This document shows, one piece after another, positions 1 to 8,934 of a DNA stretch of 64,000 nucleotides. The stretch lies in NCBI RefSeq assembly GCF_017726655.1, contig NZ_CP072309.1, positions 923,501 through 987,500 on the forward strand. Direction: 5' to 3'. The first letter of the stretch is position 1, and each line of letters opens with the position of its first letter. The DNA is from Agrobacterium tumefaciens. GTDB lineage: Bacteria > Pseudomonadota > Alphaproteobacteria > Rhizobiales > Rhizobiaceae. The translations under genes and the position numbers were made by a program. The notes under the pieces were generated by a model. That model saw nothing but the letters and a program-made list of their open reading frames with translations. It did not search any database and was not told the origin of the DNA.

Positions 1-804
1 AATGTCCCACAGATCGGAGCAAAGTTGCTGGTAGGTCTGGTCCTTGCGTAGCGCCAGGATCGAACGCTCTCTTGGAAGCGGAACCTCGATGTTCTTGACG
101 ATGGTGCCAGGCCGTCCCGAGAACACAAGGCATCGATCTCCCAAAGCCACGGCTTCATCGATGTCGTGCGTGACAAACAGGACCGTCTTTTTCAGACGAC
201 GCGACAGCTGAAAGAGTTCCGTCTGCATCTTGATCCGCAACTGCGCATCGAGTGCCGCGAAAGGCTCATCGAGAAGCAGGGTTTCAGGATCGTAAGCCAG
301 CAATCTCGCAAGGGCGGCGCGCTTGCGCATGCCGCCCGAAAGCTGTGACGGGTAGGAGTTCAGGAACTGCGTCAAGCCGACCAATTCCGCCAGTTCTTCG
401 ACACGCGCCATGCGCGCCGGCTTCGACATGCCCCGGATCTCCAGCGGAACCGCAATATTTCCCGCAACGGTGCGCCATGGGAGAAGGTGGTCGCTTTGCG
501 TCATATAGCCCGTGCGGCCATTGACGTCCGAAATCGGAGCATTGCGATATTTCACCGTTCCGACGGTGGGCGAGAGAAGACCAGCGGTCAGATTGAGCAT
601 CGTGGATTTGCCACATCCCGAGGGGCCGACGATGGTGACGATCTCGCCTTCGCGAATGTCGACGTTGATGTCCTTCGTGGCTTGAATTTCGGCAGCGCCA
701 GCCTTGAAGGTCTTGCCGACGCCGGCAAACGATATGACGACATCCGCCTGTGTCTGGACCGGGCTAAAGGACACGTGCTGTATGACTTTTTCGGTAGACG
801 ACAT
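1..804 (-). CDS. ABC transporter ATP-binding protein, nitrate/sulfonate/taurine type (partial)
   Basis: This is the cytoplasmic ATPase that would power a periplasmic-binding-protein importer of the SsuB/TauB/NrtD family. Visible motifs are Walker A GPSGCGKST (about residues 60-68), signature LSGG (155-158), Walker B LLLDEP (176-181) and the switch histidine in FVTHD (about 213). The start ATG at 804 is preceded by a purine-rich GGAGG-like stretch. The frame is open to base 1, so the last few residues lie outside the window. The 268 residues seen are close to the full family length of about 260-280. The partner permease and binding protein are presumably further left, so the substrate cannot be named. 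Alternative substrates are pyrimidine precursors or riboflavin-type compounds. Confidence 0.9.
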   Translation of the reverse strand, partial: MSSTEKVIQHVSFSPVQTQADVVISFAGVGKTFKAGAAEIQATKDINVDIREGEIVTIVGPSGCGKSTMLNLTAGLLSPTVGTVKYRNAPISDVNGRTGYMTQSDHLLPWRTVAGNIAVPLEIRGMSKPARMARVEELAELVGLTQFLNSYPSQLSGGMRKRAALARLLAYDPETLLLDEPFAALDAQLRIKMQTELFQLSRRLKKTVLFVTHDIDEAVALGDRCLVFSGRPGTIVKNIEVPLPRERSILALRKDQTYQQLCSDLWDI

Positions 805-1061
805 AAATCCTCCCATCTTGCTTACGGCCAGATCCCGCGCCGTTTTCGTTAGCTTCGCTGGCTTAGAGGCAGGGGAACCAATGGCAAACCTGTCACGTGC
901 TTTTGAGCACGGTGTTCAAGGTACCGCAGAGCCTCCCAACTCTTCGTGCGTAACCTATTTCCTGAGGGTGATCCGTCCAACGCCACTCCGCAAGAAACAT
1001 TCAGGCGCTCAATGCCCAACCTATTGTTGGGCAGAATGCATCGTCGGCATCGCAACGCAGA

Positions 1062-1337
1062 TAAGGCAATCCCCATCACGGCAACGTCGAAGGCATTGGG
1101 GCAATCGATATTGATGGAGTGTCCACCCGGCAAATCCTCGATGGCGATATGCGGATGAGAGTCGTGCAGCCAGTCACGCGCGCTCTGAAACCGTTTCTCC
1201 CAAACGCCATTGACCAACAGCGTCGGCACATGCAGTTCGCCCAGACGCTCGCGAACGGATAGATGTGGTGTTGCCTGTGATAGAAGCATCCATCGAGACA
1301 GCAATCCTCCTGACTCAAAACGAACGCTACCAGAAAA
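1062..1337 (-). pseudogene. alpha/beta hydrolase C-terminal remnant
   Basis: About 90 codons resemble the last third of an alpha/beta hydrolase: a VPTLLVNG strand, then a GGHS motif that would carry the catalytic histidine. The frame is closed by a stop just upstream of 1337, so the nucleophile half is absent. Beyond about 1062 the frame runs on without family similarity. I see no convincing start codon or ribosome site. It lies 250 bp from an intact alpha/beta hydrolase on the opposite strand, but the two are not obviously copies of each other. It is most likely a decayed fragment; expression of the 151-codon open frame is possible but unsupported. Confidence 0.5.
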
Positions 1338-1584
1338 TCATTCGTGTTACGCCCAACTATTCACACGGTCTCTCCAAACGCCAGGTTATGGGGCGGATCG
1401 GCAGGTTTGCGCTATAAGAACCTGAGGGACGGGATATCGTGCCCGGATAGGTACCGGTTGTTTCTTGACGGCGCAGCGCCTCTGTACAATTCAGGCGCGG
1501 TTCAAGCCAAAGGACTATACGTCCAAACGCAATATCATGTAATTGTTTTGCCTTATGCCAGGGGAGTTTCAAAGGAGACAGGCT

Positions 1585-2322
1585 ATGAGCACACTTCTCA
1601 CCATACCGGGGATCATGTCCGACGTCAGGACCTGGAGCGCGGTCGTAAAAAATCTCCATCTGGGAGGCGTGACACTCCACAATGCGGATTTGCAAAGGGA
1701 CGCCACGATCGAGGAGATGGCCGCCCGTGCGCTTAGCGACACCCAAGGCGACTTGATTGTCCTTGCCCATTCCATGGGCGGGCGTGTGGGCATCGAGATG
1801 GCCCGACAGGCTCCGGAGAGGATCCGCGCAATCGTATTGGCGAATACCAACACCGATGGCCTGGGCCCTGACGAGGCGGCCCACCGCGGAGCCCGCATTG
1901 CGCAAGCAAATGAGGACATGGCCGCCTATGCTCGGAACTGGGTGCCGAAAGTGATCTCGTCAAGAAGCCTGGAAGAGGCAGACCTGGTGGCTCAAATCGT
2001 GGCAATGGTGGAAGACTGCCCGCCCAAAGTCCATGAGCAACAGAACAGGGCTCTTCTTGTCCGACCGGACGCGTTGGACGGCCTGCAATATCTGGCTTCT
2101 CCGGTCTTGCTGGTAACCGGTTCCGACGATCACATGTCCACTGAGGCCTCAAACAACGATGTCGCAAGGCGAGTGCAAGACGCCGAGGTCCGTATCGTCG
2201 AAGGAGCCGGCCACCTTTTGCCTTTTGAGGAGCCGCAGCAACTTGCCAGCGTCATTCTTGACTGGTTGTCCGACAAAGGTATGGGACGAGACCTTCGGCA
2301 TAGTCGCGTTAGAGGTATGTAA
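1585..2322 (+). CDS. alpha/beta hydrolase
   Basis: Predicted 245-aa serine hydrolase of the alpha/beta fold. The nucleophile elbow is AHSMGGR (about residues 62-68), the acid residue probably sits in GSDDHMS, and the catalytic histidine is in GAGHLLPFEEP near the C-terminus. An oxyanion-side strand LLTIPGIM opens the protein. The start at 1585 is chosen because AAAGGAGA lies just upstream; an in-frame start 42 bp earlier lacks this. No signal peptide is seen, so it is probably cytoplasmic. It stands alone between broken genes, so context gives no substrate. Esterase, lactonase or C-C hydrolase activity are all possible. Confidence 0.8.
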   Translation: MSTLLTIPGIMSDVRTWSAVVKNLHLGGVTLHNADLQRDATIEEMAARALSDTQGDLIVLAHSMGGRVGIEMARQAPERIRAIVLANTNTDGLGPDEAAHRGARIAQANEDMAAYARNWVPKVISSRSLEEADLVAQIVAMVEDCPPKVHEQQNRALLVRPDALDGLQYLASPVLLVTGSDDHMSTEASNNDVARRVQDAEVRIVEGAGHLLPFEEPQQLASVILDWLSDKGMGRDLRHSRVRGM

Positions 2323-2604
2323 CGAGCGATCGCGACTTACAAATTCGACGCGCATCGCCAGCCTAGCAGTGCTTCAGCGTCTTTAGCTCTTGAGCCGATC
2401 TGAACAAATGACCCTGTTATTTCAGTTTCCCCAGAACTCGTAAGGTCACCACGGACTTGCCTTGAAGCATGCCCGATGAAGCGCCGCTTATCATGAGACT
2501 GCCAGACCAGGTTTCTGTTATCGCTGCCTTGAGATGACGATCGTTAGGGCCTCCGCCACCTTTCGCGATCCGCCACTCAACGATGGCCTTCTGTCATATC
2601 TTCG

Positions 2605-3158
2605 ATGAGGACGTCCGTGAGCGGGCAACCTGATGCCCTGGCGCAGGGCCTCGGTAAACTCGCAGATGGCAACGTTTCCTACCGGATCAATTCACCATTC
2701 GTCGCCGATCGCGACAGGCTGCGAGCCGACTTCAACAACTCCGTAAGCAAACTGCACGAGGCTTTGGTGTCCGTTGGCAAGAACGCCCGTGGCATTGATG
2801 CTGGCGCTAACGAAATCCGTTCTGCTGCGGACGACCTCTCCAGGCGCACCGAACAGCAGGCAGCATCTGTGGAAGAAACGGCAGCCGTACTAGAACAAAT
2901 CGCGACGACAGTTCGCGATTCTGCCAAGCGCGCCGAAGAAGTCGGCGGACTTGTGACCAAGACGCGGCTTGGCGCCGAGCACTCCGGTCAGGTTGTCCGC
3001 AACGCCGTCGTTGCCATGCAGCAGATCGAAAAATCCTCTCGCGAAATCTCGAACATCATCGGTGTTATCGATGAGATTGCCTTCCAGACCAACCTTCTTG
3101 CGCTTAATGCGGGTGTAGAGGCGGCGCGCGCTGGCGAGGCTGGTAAAGGTTTCGCCGT
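2605..3158 (+). pseudogene. methyl-accepting chemotaxis protein, 5' part of split and N-truncated gene
   Basis: These 184 codons encode the adaptation and start of the signalling helix of a chemoreceptor. The hairpin-tip region is visible as [20 protein letters not shown], normally involved in CheA/CheW contact. The N-terminal periplasmic sensor and transmembrane helices are missing; the open frame begins abruptly with no upstream similarity. The reading frame ends at GKGFAV, where an IS110-family element interrupts it. The remainder resumes in the same frame at 4820. With both the sensor and the continuous hairpin missing, the gene should be non-functional. Confidence 0.85.
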
Positions 3159-3305
3159 AGCACCTACGGAAGGAAGAACTGGAGCCACCGAGGGAACGGT
3201 GCGCGCAGCTTTTTTGCTGCAAGCGCGCATCGTTCGAGGTGGCCATGGCCAGTCGAAGTACCTCTAGAATGTGAGTGTTCACAACTCATTCGGGAGAGAC
3301 CGACC

Positions 3306-4568
3306 ATGACCAGTCAGAATTCTATACCTGCCGATGCTGTGTTGGTAGCCATCGACATCGCCAAGGTTCGCAATGAAGTGTTGATCGAAGCACCCGGCCA
3401 TAAACGCCGCCGTCGGTTATCTGTTCTCAATACGCGTGCAGAACATGACCATCTGATCGCGATTTTGCAATCATATGACCGACCGGTGGTCTGCGCCTTT
3501 GAGGCAACGGGTAACTATCATCGTCCGATCGCCTGGCGGTTGGTGGAAGCCGGCTTCGAAACGCGGTTAGTGTCGTCGCTAGCGCTTGCCCGCACGCGAG
3601 AAGCCTTGCACAACAGTTGGGACAAAAACGATCCCAAGGATGCCCAGGTGATCCTACACATGTTGAGGATCCACTCGACTCAGGTCTATCATGATCCCTT
3701 GCGTGCTGGCATCAACGACGTTCAAGAATTGTCGAAGACACACGAAGCCATTGCTAACGCCAAGACCGAGATCCAACATCGCATCCTGACGCATTACCTG
3801 CCGCTGTATTTTCCAGAGATCGAGCGTTTCCGGGGTAACAGTCGGAGCGACTGGTTCTTCGCGTTCCTCGACGCCTTCCCCACACCATCGAGCATCACGA
3901 CACTGACGAAGGAGAAGTTCGTCGAAGCGGCATGGGATGTTGTCGGCAGGAAAGTGAGCAAGTCACAGATTTTAATGGATATTTATGAGACTACCCGCAC
4001 CTCGATTGGCTTGCCATTGCCGCTGGATGCGCCTGCAATTCGCATGTTTCGGATGGTTGTCGCCGAAGCCCGCAGCCTGATCCGCCAACGCAACGAGATC
4101 GAAGCACAGGCCGATGATTTGCTGCGAAACAGCCGTGATTATCAGATCCTGCGGCAGATTCCTGGGATCGGTCCGATCAACGCGCTAACGATCATTGCGG
4201 AGGCTGGGGACCTGCGCCGCTTTCATCATCACCGTCAGTTTCTCAAATTCTGCGGGCTGGATCTGTCGACACAGCAATCGGGCCAGTATCGCGGCCAAAC
4301 CCGACTTTCCAAATTCGGCAACGCGCGGCTGCGACGAACCCTGTGGATTGCTGGGCAAGTTGCAATCCGCCAGCGTGAGAACGGCTTCCGACATAAATTC
4401 GAACGCTACATCGCGAGAGATCGTGACAATCCCGATCTCCGCCGCAAGGCAATGACCGCTATTACCGCCAAGATGGCGCGTGTCGTACACGCCGTCGTCA
4501 AAAGCGGTTCAGATTACCGGCCCTTCGTTGAAGGGCGGGTACCAGGTGGAAGAACCTCTGTCAGTTAG
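3306..4568 (+). CDS. IS110-family transposase (DEDD recombinase)
   Basis: A 420-aa recombinase of the IS110 family. The N-terminal RuvC-like DEDD domain shows D17 in AIDIAK, E66 in FEATGNYH, and D109/D112 in NDPKDAQ. The C-terminal Transposase_20 domain shows the helix-hairpin IPGIGPINALTI followed by FCGLDLSTQQSG, where S321 is the likely catalytic serine. Length is typical and the frame intact, so the element may be active. A GGGAGAGA ribosome site precedes the ATG. IS110 relatives are known to use an element-encoded bridge RNA to choose targets; whether this one does is inference. Confidence 0.93.
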   Translation: MTSQNSIPADAVLVAIDIAKVRNEVLIEAPGHKRRRRLSVLNTRAEHDHLIAILQSYDRPVVCAFEATGNYHRPIAWRLVEAGFETRLVSSLALARTREALHNSWDKNDPKDAQVILHMLRIHSTQVYHDPLRAGINDVQELSKTHEAIANAKTEIQHRILTHYLPLYFPEIERFRGNSRSDWFFAFLDAFPTPSSITTLTKEKFVEAAWDVVGRKVSKSQILMDIYETTRTSIGLPLPLDAPAIRMFRMVVAEARSLIRQRNEIEAQADDLLRNSRDYQILRQIPGIGPINALTIIAEAGDLRRFHHHRQFLKFCGLDLSTQQSGQYRGQTRLSKFGNARLRRTLWIAGQVAIRQRENGFRHKFERYIARDRDNPDLRRKAMTAITAKMARVVHAVVKSGSDYRPFVEGRVPGGRTSVS

Positions 4569-4625
4569 AGCCGTGAGGGCATCCTTCGAATGACCCTGTA
4601 GACAATGCTTGGGTCTTCCACCTGG
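4542..4625. repeat. 12-bp inverted repeat flanking the transposase stop codon
   Basis: CCAGGTGGAAGA at 4542-4553 is perfectly inverted as TCTTCCACCTGG at 4614-4625, with the transposase stop codon inside the 60-bp loop. It could be a terminator-like or structural RNA element, or part of the 3' noncoding RNA of the insertion sequence. Confidence 0.6.
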
Positions 4626-4819
4626 AACAGAAGCTCGTGTTAAGGACGGTGAGGGCCAAAATGATGGACCCTGTGTTTGCTATGGACGAGACCTTTTCCC
4701 TTGCCAGTGGAAGCCGCCTGGTTCGACGATGTGACTTGACGAGCGTCATGCAGCGTGAGCATGCTGACGGACAGAGAAACTTTGCCTGCCAAGCCCATTT
4801 TCTTCCGCACTTAGGACGT

Positions 4820-5308
4820 TGTCGCGCAGGAAGTTCGCGAACTCGCCCAGCGCTCCGCGACTGCGGCAAAAGAAATCAAGACGCTGATTGTCACCTCGGG
4901 CGATCAGGTTCGTTCGGGCGTCGAACTCGTTGGCAACACTGGCAAGGCACTTGAGGTGATTGTTTCTGAGGTTCAGCATATTAACCAGCATGTGAACGCA
5001 ATTGTTGAATCCGCACGCGAGCAATCCATCGGCATTCAGGAGATCAACTCCGCCGTCAACACCATGGATCAGGGCACGCAGCAGAATGCCGCGATGGTCG
5101 AGCGATCCACGGCGGTAAGCCACAGCCTCGCGAAAGAAGCGGCAGCGTTGACCCAGTTGATCGCGCAGTTAGAAGTTGGCAACGCGGCAGCCGTCCGCCC
5201 GGTCGCCGCCTCCCAAAGCTCCGTCCCGATCGCCTCCCCCACCCGACAGTTGATACGTAAGGTGGCCGGAGCGTTTACCGGTGGCGCGGCCCCAGCCAAC
5301 GCCTCCTG
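4820..5308 (+). pseudogene. methyl-accepting chemotaxis protein, 3' part
   Basis: This continues the chemoreceptor broken at 3158, in the same frame: VAQEVRELAQRSA, then the long heptad helix with QSIGIQEINSAVNTMDQGTQ, then a tail RQLIRKVAGAF typical of rhizobial receptors. The family tail should end a few residues after ASW, usually with an acidic pentapeptide-like end. Here the frame instead runs into MFS transporter sequence at about 5309, so the true stop has been lost by a second rearrangement. The fragment has no start of its own. Confidence 0.85.
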
Positions 5309-6040
5309 GCAGGCTGGCGCGCCATATTCTGGGTGCAGGTGCCGCTGGCGCTCCTGGCACTGATCATGGCCATATCGGTACTTCCCTCTGGCGCCGGCAA
5401 GGGCAAGACCGTAGCGGTAAGCCTGTGGTCGGTTATGAACCGCTCTCTGGTCCCGAATCTCATAGTCAACATCCTTGTCACTGCTGTGATGATGACAACG
5501 TTGGTCGTCGGCCCCTTCTATCTCGGCCTCGTCATGATGATCGGCCCGGTCACCTCCATCTTCAGCGGCGTGCCCTCCGGCCGGCTGGTAGACAACTGGG
5601 GAAGCCGCCGCGTGCTCGCCGTCGGTCTTCTGCTCCTTACTACGGGCACATTGCTTCTGGCGTTCGTGCCAAACATGATCGGAGTTAAAGGCTATGCGCT
5701 GTCCGTTATCGTACTGACGCCAGGCTATCAGCTCTTCTAGGCCGCCAACAACACAGCGGCCTTGGCGGACGTGCCCCATGACCGGCGCGGAACAGTCTCG
5801 GGATTACTCGGCCTGTCGCGCGATATCGGCCTGATCGCCGGCGCCTCTGCCATGGGCGCCGTATTTTCCTTCGCCGTCGGCACGGACGATCTTAACAATG
5901 CAACAACAGCAGCCACCGCCACCGGAATGCGTCTGACCTTTCTGCTGTCATGCGCCATGATGATCGTTGCCATCGTCGTTGCATTTGGATGGCCGAATAC
6001 GCAAGGAATCCCCGTGATGAAACAACATCCGGAAGGCTGA
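5309..6040 (+). pseudogene. MFS drug/H+ antiporter (DHA2 type) fragment with internal stop
   Basis: The frame opens with GWRAIFWVQVPL, the sequence that follows transmembrane helix 6 in 14-helix (DHA2) efflux pumps, and continues through several hydrophobic helices to a natural C-terminus. The N-terminal half is absent, replaced by the chemoreceptor tail. A TAG at 5738-5740 interrupts the motif GYQLF-AANNTA, where relatives have glutamine, so CAG to TAG is the likely change; the same frame then continues to 6040. Loss of half the helices and an amber codon make it non-functional. Confidence 0.85.
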
Positions 6041-6066
6041 TGGCTGATCACCGGTGGCAGAATGTT

Positions 6067-6366
6067 TCAGGCACCTTGATCCTCCTCGCTCGCCATGAAG
6101 GTCGCACGGCTGGAAGCCGGCGTCGCGATCTCCGTCAGGCAGAGGTCCTCTCCGGAGAACCGGGGCTCGTCGCCGGGCTTGCCGCGCGCCATCCAGTTGC
6201 GCTTGGCGTGCATACGGTCAAGCGGCTTCGCAAGCTCTGCGGCCTTCTGTTCCAGTCTCGCTACTTGCGTATCGATGATCCCGATCTCCCGCTCAGGGGA
6301 AAGGCCTTCGCTAAGAAGTTCGCTGGTGATCACGGCGATCTCCTTGAGCGGCATGCCCAGTGACAT
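6067..6366 (-). pseudogene. MerR-family regulator, C-terminal fragment
   Basis: The 99 codons start at SLGMPLKEI, the conserved segment after the second helix of the MerR DNA-binding domain, and continue through the coiled-coil dimerisation helix (VARLEQKAAEL). The first half of the winged helix-turn-helix is missing and a stop lies directly upstream, so DNA binding is lost. It sits tail-to-tail with the broken efflux gene at 5309-6040. MerR regulators often control such pumps, so the two may once have been a divergent or neighbouring pair; that is inference. Confidence 0.65.
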
Positions 6367-6387
6367 TTAGGCCACGTCTCAGCAGGC

Positions 6388-7113
6388 TCAAACCGAGCAA
6401 GCGGGTGGGGCCTGGGGGCTTCGACGGACCAAACGACCCGGACCGAGCAAGGAAGATGATAGCGCTTTCCACCACACGCCGGGGCTAACGGACGGGAAAC
6501 CCTTCCCGCTCAAGGCCCACCGCATTGGTTCTGGCGTCAGGTCGCGATCACCTGATTGTCTATAGAGTCGTTCCCAGCGATCCGCAGCGCCCAGACACTT
6601 TGCCAGTCCGCCGATATGCCAGGTGAGATTGGGCACCAGGCTCGCAAACGGAGCCGGTGCCGAGGTCGGAATAAAGCCGTATGCATCATCTTCGATGAGT
6701 GGAAGCCGATGATGGATCAGTACTTCGGCGATCTCCATGCGGCGTACTTGAGAGATCGTTATTATTGTCGGATTCTGGACGGTGGGGTTCAAATAAAGCG
6801 CCTTTGGCTGGTGCAGGTGAATGGCGGCGTCCAGTTTGTCGGGAAGAATGCCCGCACCATCCATCGGCAAGCCAACCAGTTGCAGCCCCATACGCGCCGC
6901 AAATGCCCGCAAACCGGGATAGGTAATCGCTTCACACAGGATAACGTCGCCCTGACGCGTCATCGTCGACATTGTCGAATGTGCTCCAGGGGTGATAGCG
7001 ATACGCTCGAGGCTCGGAACCATTCCTCTCTTGGAGAGCCACAGAAACACCACCAGCTTAGGGGAAGATTCCTCGATTATAGCCACCGTCCGCTCCGCCA
7101 AGTTTATGCGCAA
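6388..7113 (-). pseudogene. MocR/PdxR-like PLP aminotransferase-regulator fragment
   Basis: The middle of a fold-type I aminotransferase domain as found in GntR-MocR regulators is readable: ERIAITPGAHSTM, then YLNPTVQNPT, then IEDDAYGF and GLAKCLGA, which holds the PLP lysine. The N-terminal GntR helix-turn-helix is missing. Directly after GLAKCLGA the frame departs from the family; reading another frame recovers LRIA, which implies a small deletion and frameshift near 6590. The downstream residues are not family-like. It cannot make a complete protein. Confidence 0.7.
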
Positions 7114-7210
7114 AGTGCAACGCAGGAAGCTTCGCAGCCCATATGTCCGAGGCGCAAAAATTCCGCGTCATCATTTCGGTTGAGCGGCGATGCTGGCCTC
7201 ATGTCGACAC

Positions 7211-7350
7211 TCAAGCACTGATGCCGCCCTCGACGAGAATCGCCTTCCCAACAAGGCGAACTTCACCGGGCCCTGAGAGAAAGGCGCCGCGCTCAGTTCG
7301 GCGCAATCCAGGGCGCGGATATTTTTCGAACGGAGTCACCACGCCGTTTT
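7211..7350 (-). pseudogene. SDR oxidoreductase C-terminal remnant
   Basis: On the minus strand about 45 codons end in KAILVEGGISA followed by a TGA, which matches the usual C-terminus of classical short-chain dehydrogenases. Upstream (higher coordinates) the frame soon loses similarity and no Rossmann or YxxxK motif is found. The rest of 7114-7586 shows nothing I can assign. Confidence 0.4.
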
Positions 7351-7586
7351 GCGTTTTCCCCCGGCGTCACGACGCTCTGGTAGCTGCTGTTGAGCGGATG
7401 CTGTGAGACCAGAAAGCGGGGAGGCAACGATCTCAGGTCGCAAATCCTCACCCGCGCTTTGGCTACGGCTGAACGCTAAGGCCAGACTGCTCGAGACCGC
7501 TTCCGCTTTCCCCAGAGACCGAAACACATCTCATTCGCCGGTCGTCATGACCGAACACAAGTTGCTTTACCCAAGCTTCCCGTATC

Positions 7587-8888
7587 CTACCGGCCGATCT
7601 TGTCGAGGAATTGATACCATCCGGCGACAAGCCGGACGGCGGGTTCTCGCAGGCTATAAAAAGGGACGGGTTTCAGCGGCGTTCCGGTCAGAAGGCCAAG
7701 ATCAGGGCGACCGCCGACGACCAGTTCTGCGACATACTTTCCCATTAATGAGGCTGTGGTCACACCTGAACCGTTGTATCCCATCGCATAGACCGTGCGC
7801 TCATCTAGCCGACCCACATGAGGAATGCTATCGAGTGTCATGGCGACCAGGCCCGACCACCGATGCGTGATATCCACGCCGTCGAGTTCGGGGAACTGCT
7901 TGATCATAGCGGTCCTAAGAGCCTCAAACGCGGATTTGCTGTCGGTCTTGCCGAAAGCACCGCGACCGCCATAAATGAGCCGATCGCCGCTTTTGCGGAA
8001 CCAGCGCATCATGCGGCGGGTCTCGCTGTAGCTGCGGTCCGTGGCAAGCAACGTCGCGGCCGGTGTTCCGGTCAACGGCTTCGTCGCAATCATGGCCGAA
8101 CGAAACGGTATAACCGATTTACGGACGCCCGCGGTCGCCCCCGTGAGATCAGAATAAGCATTCGTAGCGATGACAACAGTCGAAACGGTGATCTCGGCGT
8201 TGGGGGTCTCGACAACCACAAGCTTGCCGTTCCGCCGCCACCTTAGCACAGGCTCACCTTCTGCAATCGTGATACCTTCTTTTTTCAAACCCTGTGCGAA
8301 ACCCAGAACAAAGTTCAACGGGTGGATGGTGCCTCCATGCTGGTTCAGCATGCCGCCGGCAAATCCGCGAGAACCTGTCTCCTCGAAAACCCGCTCCGGG
8401 CCGACGATCGTGCAGGACGTGTCGCCCAGGGCGTCCTTGAGCCACTGGACGTCTCGTTTGAGGTTGTCGAGCGCCAGCGTATTGTGGGCACAACGCATCG
8501 CGCCATTCGACCGATAATCACAGGAAATCGAGTAGTCATCGACAAGCTCACCAATATGATCGGCCGCCTCGTCGCCTAGCTGATGCATTCTTCGTGCCAC
8601 CTCGATTCCGAAGCGGTGCGCCATATCCGCAAAGGACAGCCGAAATTTTCCCGCAACGACACCGCCATTACGGCCACTTGCGCCCCAGCCGATCCTGTTC
8701 GCCTCTAGTACGATGCAAGACAGGCCCTTCCGCGCCAGATAACGAGCGGACGAGAGCCCGGTATAACCGCCACCCACGATGGCCACATCGAATTGGCAAG
8801 TCCGGGACACCCTGTCAAACACAGGTCGCGCATTGGCAGTCTCCTGCCACAATGAAACAATATCGCTTTGTGGAAACTCGTAAGACAT
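7587..8888 (-). CDS. FAD-dependent amine/amino-acid oxidoreductase (DAO family, PuuB-like)
   Basis: A 433-aa flavoprotein of the DAO superfamily, resembling gamma-glutamylputrescine oxidases. It would oxidise a C-N bond with O2 or a quinone as acceptor. The dinucleotide-binding motif VGGGYTGLSSA (about 38-48) and the ASGRNGG motif are clear; the C-terminal half has the usual FAD-contact segment YAMGYNGSGVT. The start ATG at 8888 follows GAGGTAAAG; a much longer open frame to 9119 lacks a ribosome site and overlaps the regulator. It is transcribed in the same direction as the XRE-cupin regulator immediately upstream and probably forms an operon with it. The substrate is not determined by sequence. 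Confidence 0.85.
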   Translation of the reverse strand: MSYEFPQSDIVSLWQETANARPVFDRVSRTCQFDVAIVGGGYTGLSSARYLARKGLSCIVLEANRIGWGASGRNGGVVAGKFRLSFADMAHRFGIEVARRMHQLGDEAADHIGELVDDYSISCDYRSNGAMRCAHNTLALDNLKRDVQWLKDALGDTSCTIVGPERVFEETGSRGFAGGMLNQHGGTIHPLNFVLGFAQGLKKEGITIAEGEPVLRWRRNGKLVVVETPNAEITVSTVVIATNAYSDLTGATAGVRKSVIPFRSAMIATKPLTGTPAATLLATDRSYSETRRMMRWFRKSGDRLIYGGRGAFGKTDSKSAFEALRTAMIKQFPELDGVDITHRWSGLVAMTLDSIPHVGRLDERTVYAMGYNGSGVTTASLMGKYVAELVVGGRPDLGLLTGTPLKPVPFYSLREPAVRLVAGWYQFLDKIGR

Positions 8889-8934
8889 CTTTACCTCATG
8901 ACGGTTTGACAAAACGGCGCCACCAGGCGCTGGC

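Larger units (their letters stand above)
3159..4819 (+). mobile_element. IS110-family insertion sequence inserted in a chemoreceptor gene
   Basis: The limits are inferred from the interrupted gene. Left flank ends TTCGCCGT (3151-3158) and right flank begins GTTGTCGCG (4818 on). Removing everything between, keeping one GT, restores the family sequence GFAVVAQEV in frame. The duplicated core could be GT or CGT. The element is about 1.66 kb, carries one transposase, has about 145 bp of leading and about 250 bp of trailing noncoding sequence, and shows no terminal inverted repeats by eye. It lies in the same orientation as the host gene. The longer 3' noncoding end fits the IS1111-like branch of IS110; that assignment is an inference. 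Confidence 0.8.

Noticed and set aside
849..1061. Continuation of the hydrolase remnant frame to a stop at 849.
   Set aside because: Residues beyond about 1062 are not hydrolase-like; they are probably readthrough of noncoding sequence.
4637..4954. A 105-codon frame spanning the right end of the IS110 element.
   Set aside because: It crosses the junction into the chemoreceptor in the wrong frame and has no domain.
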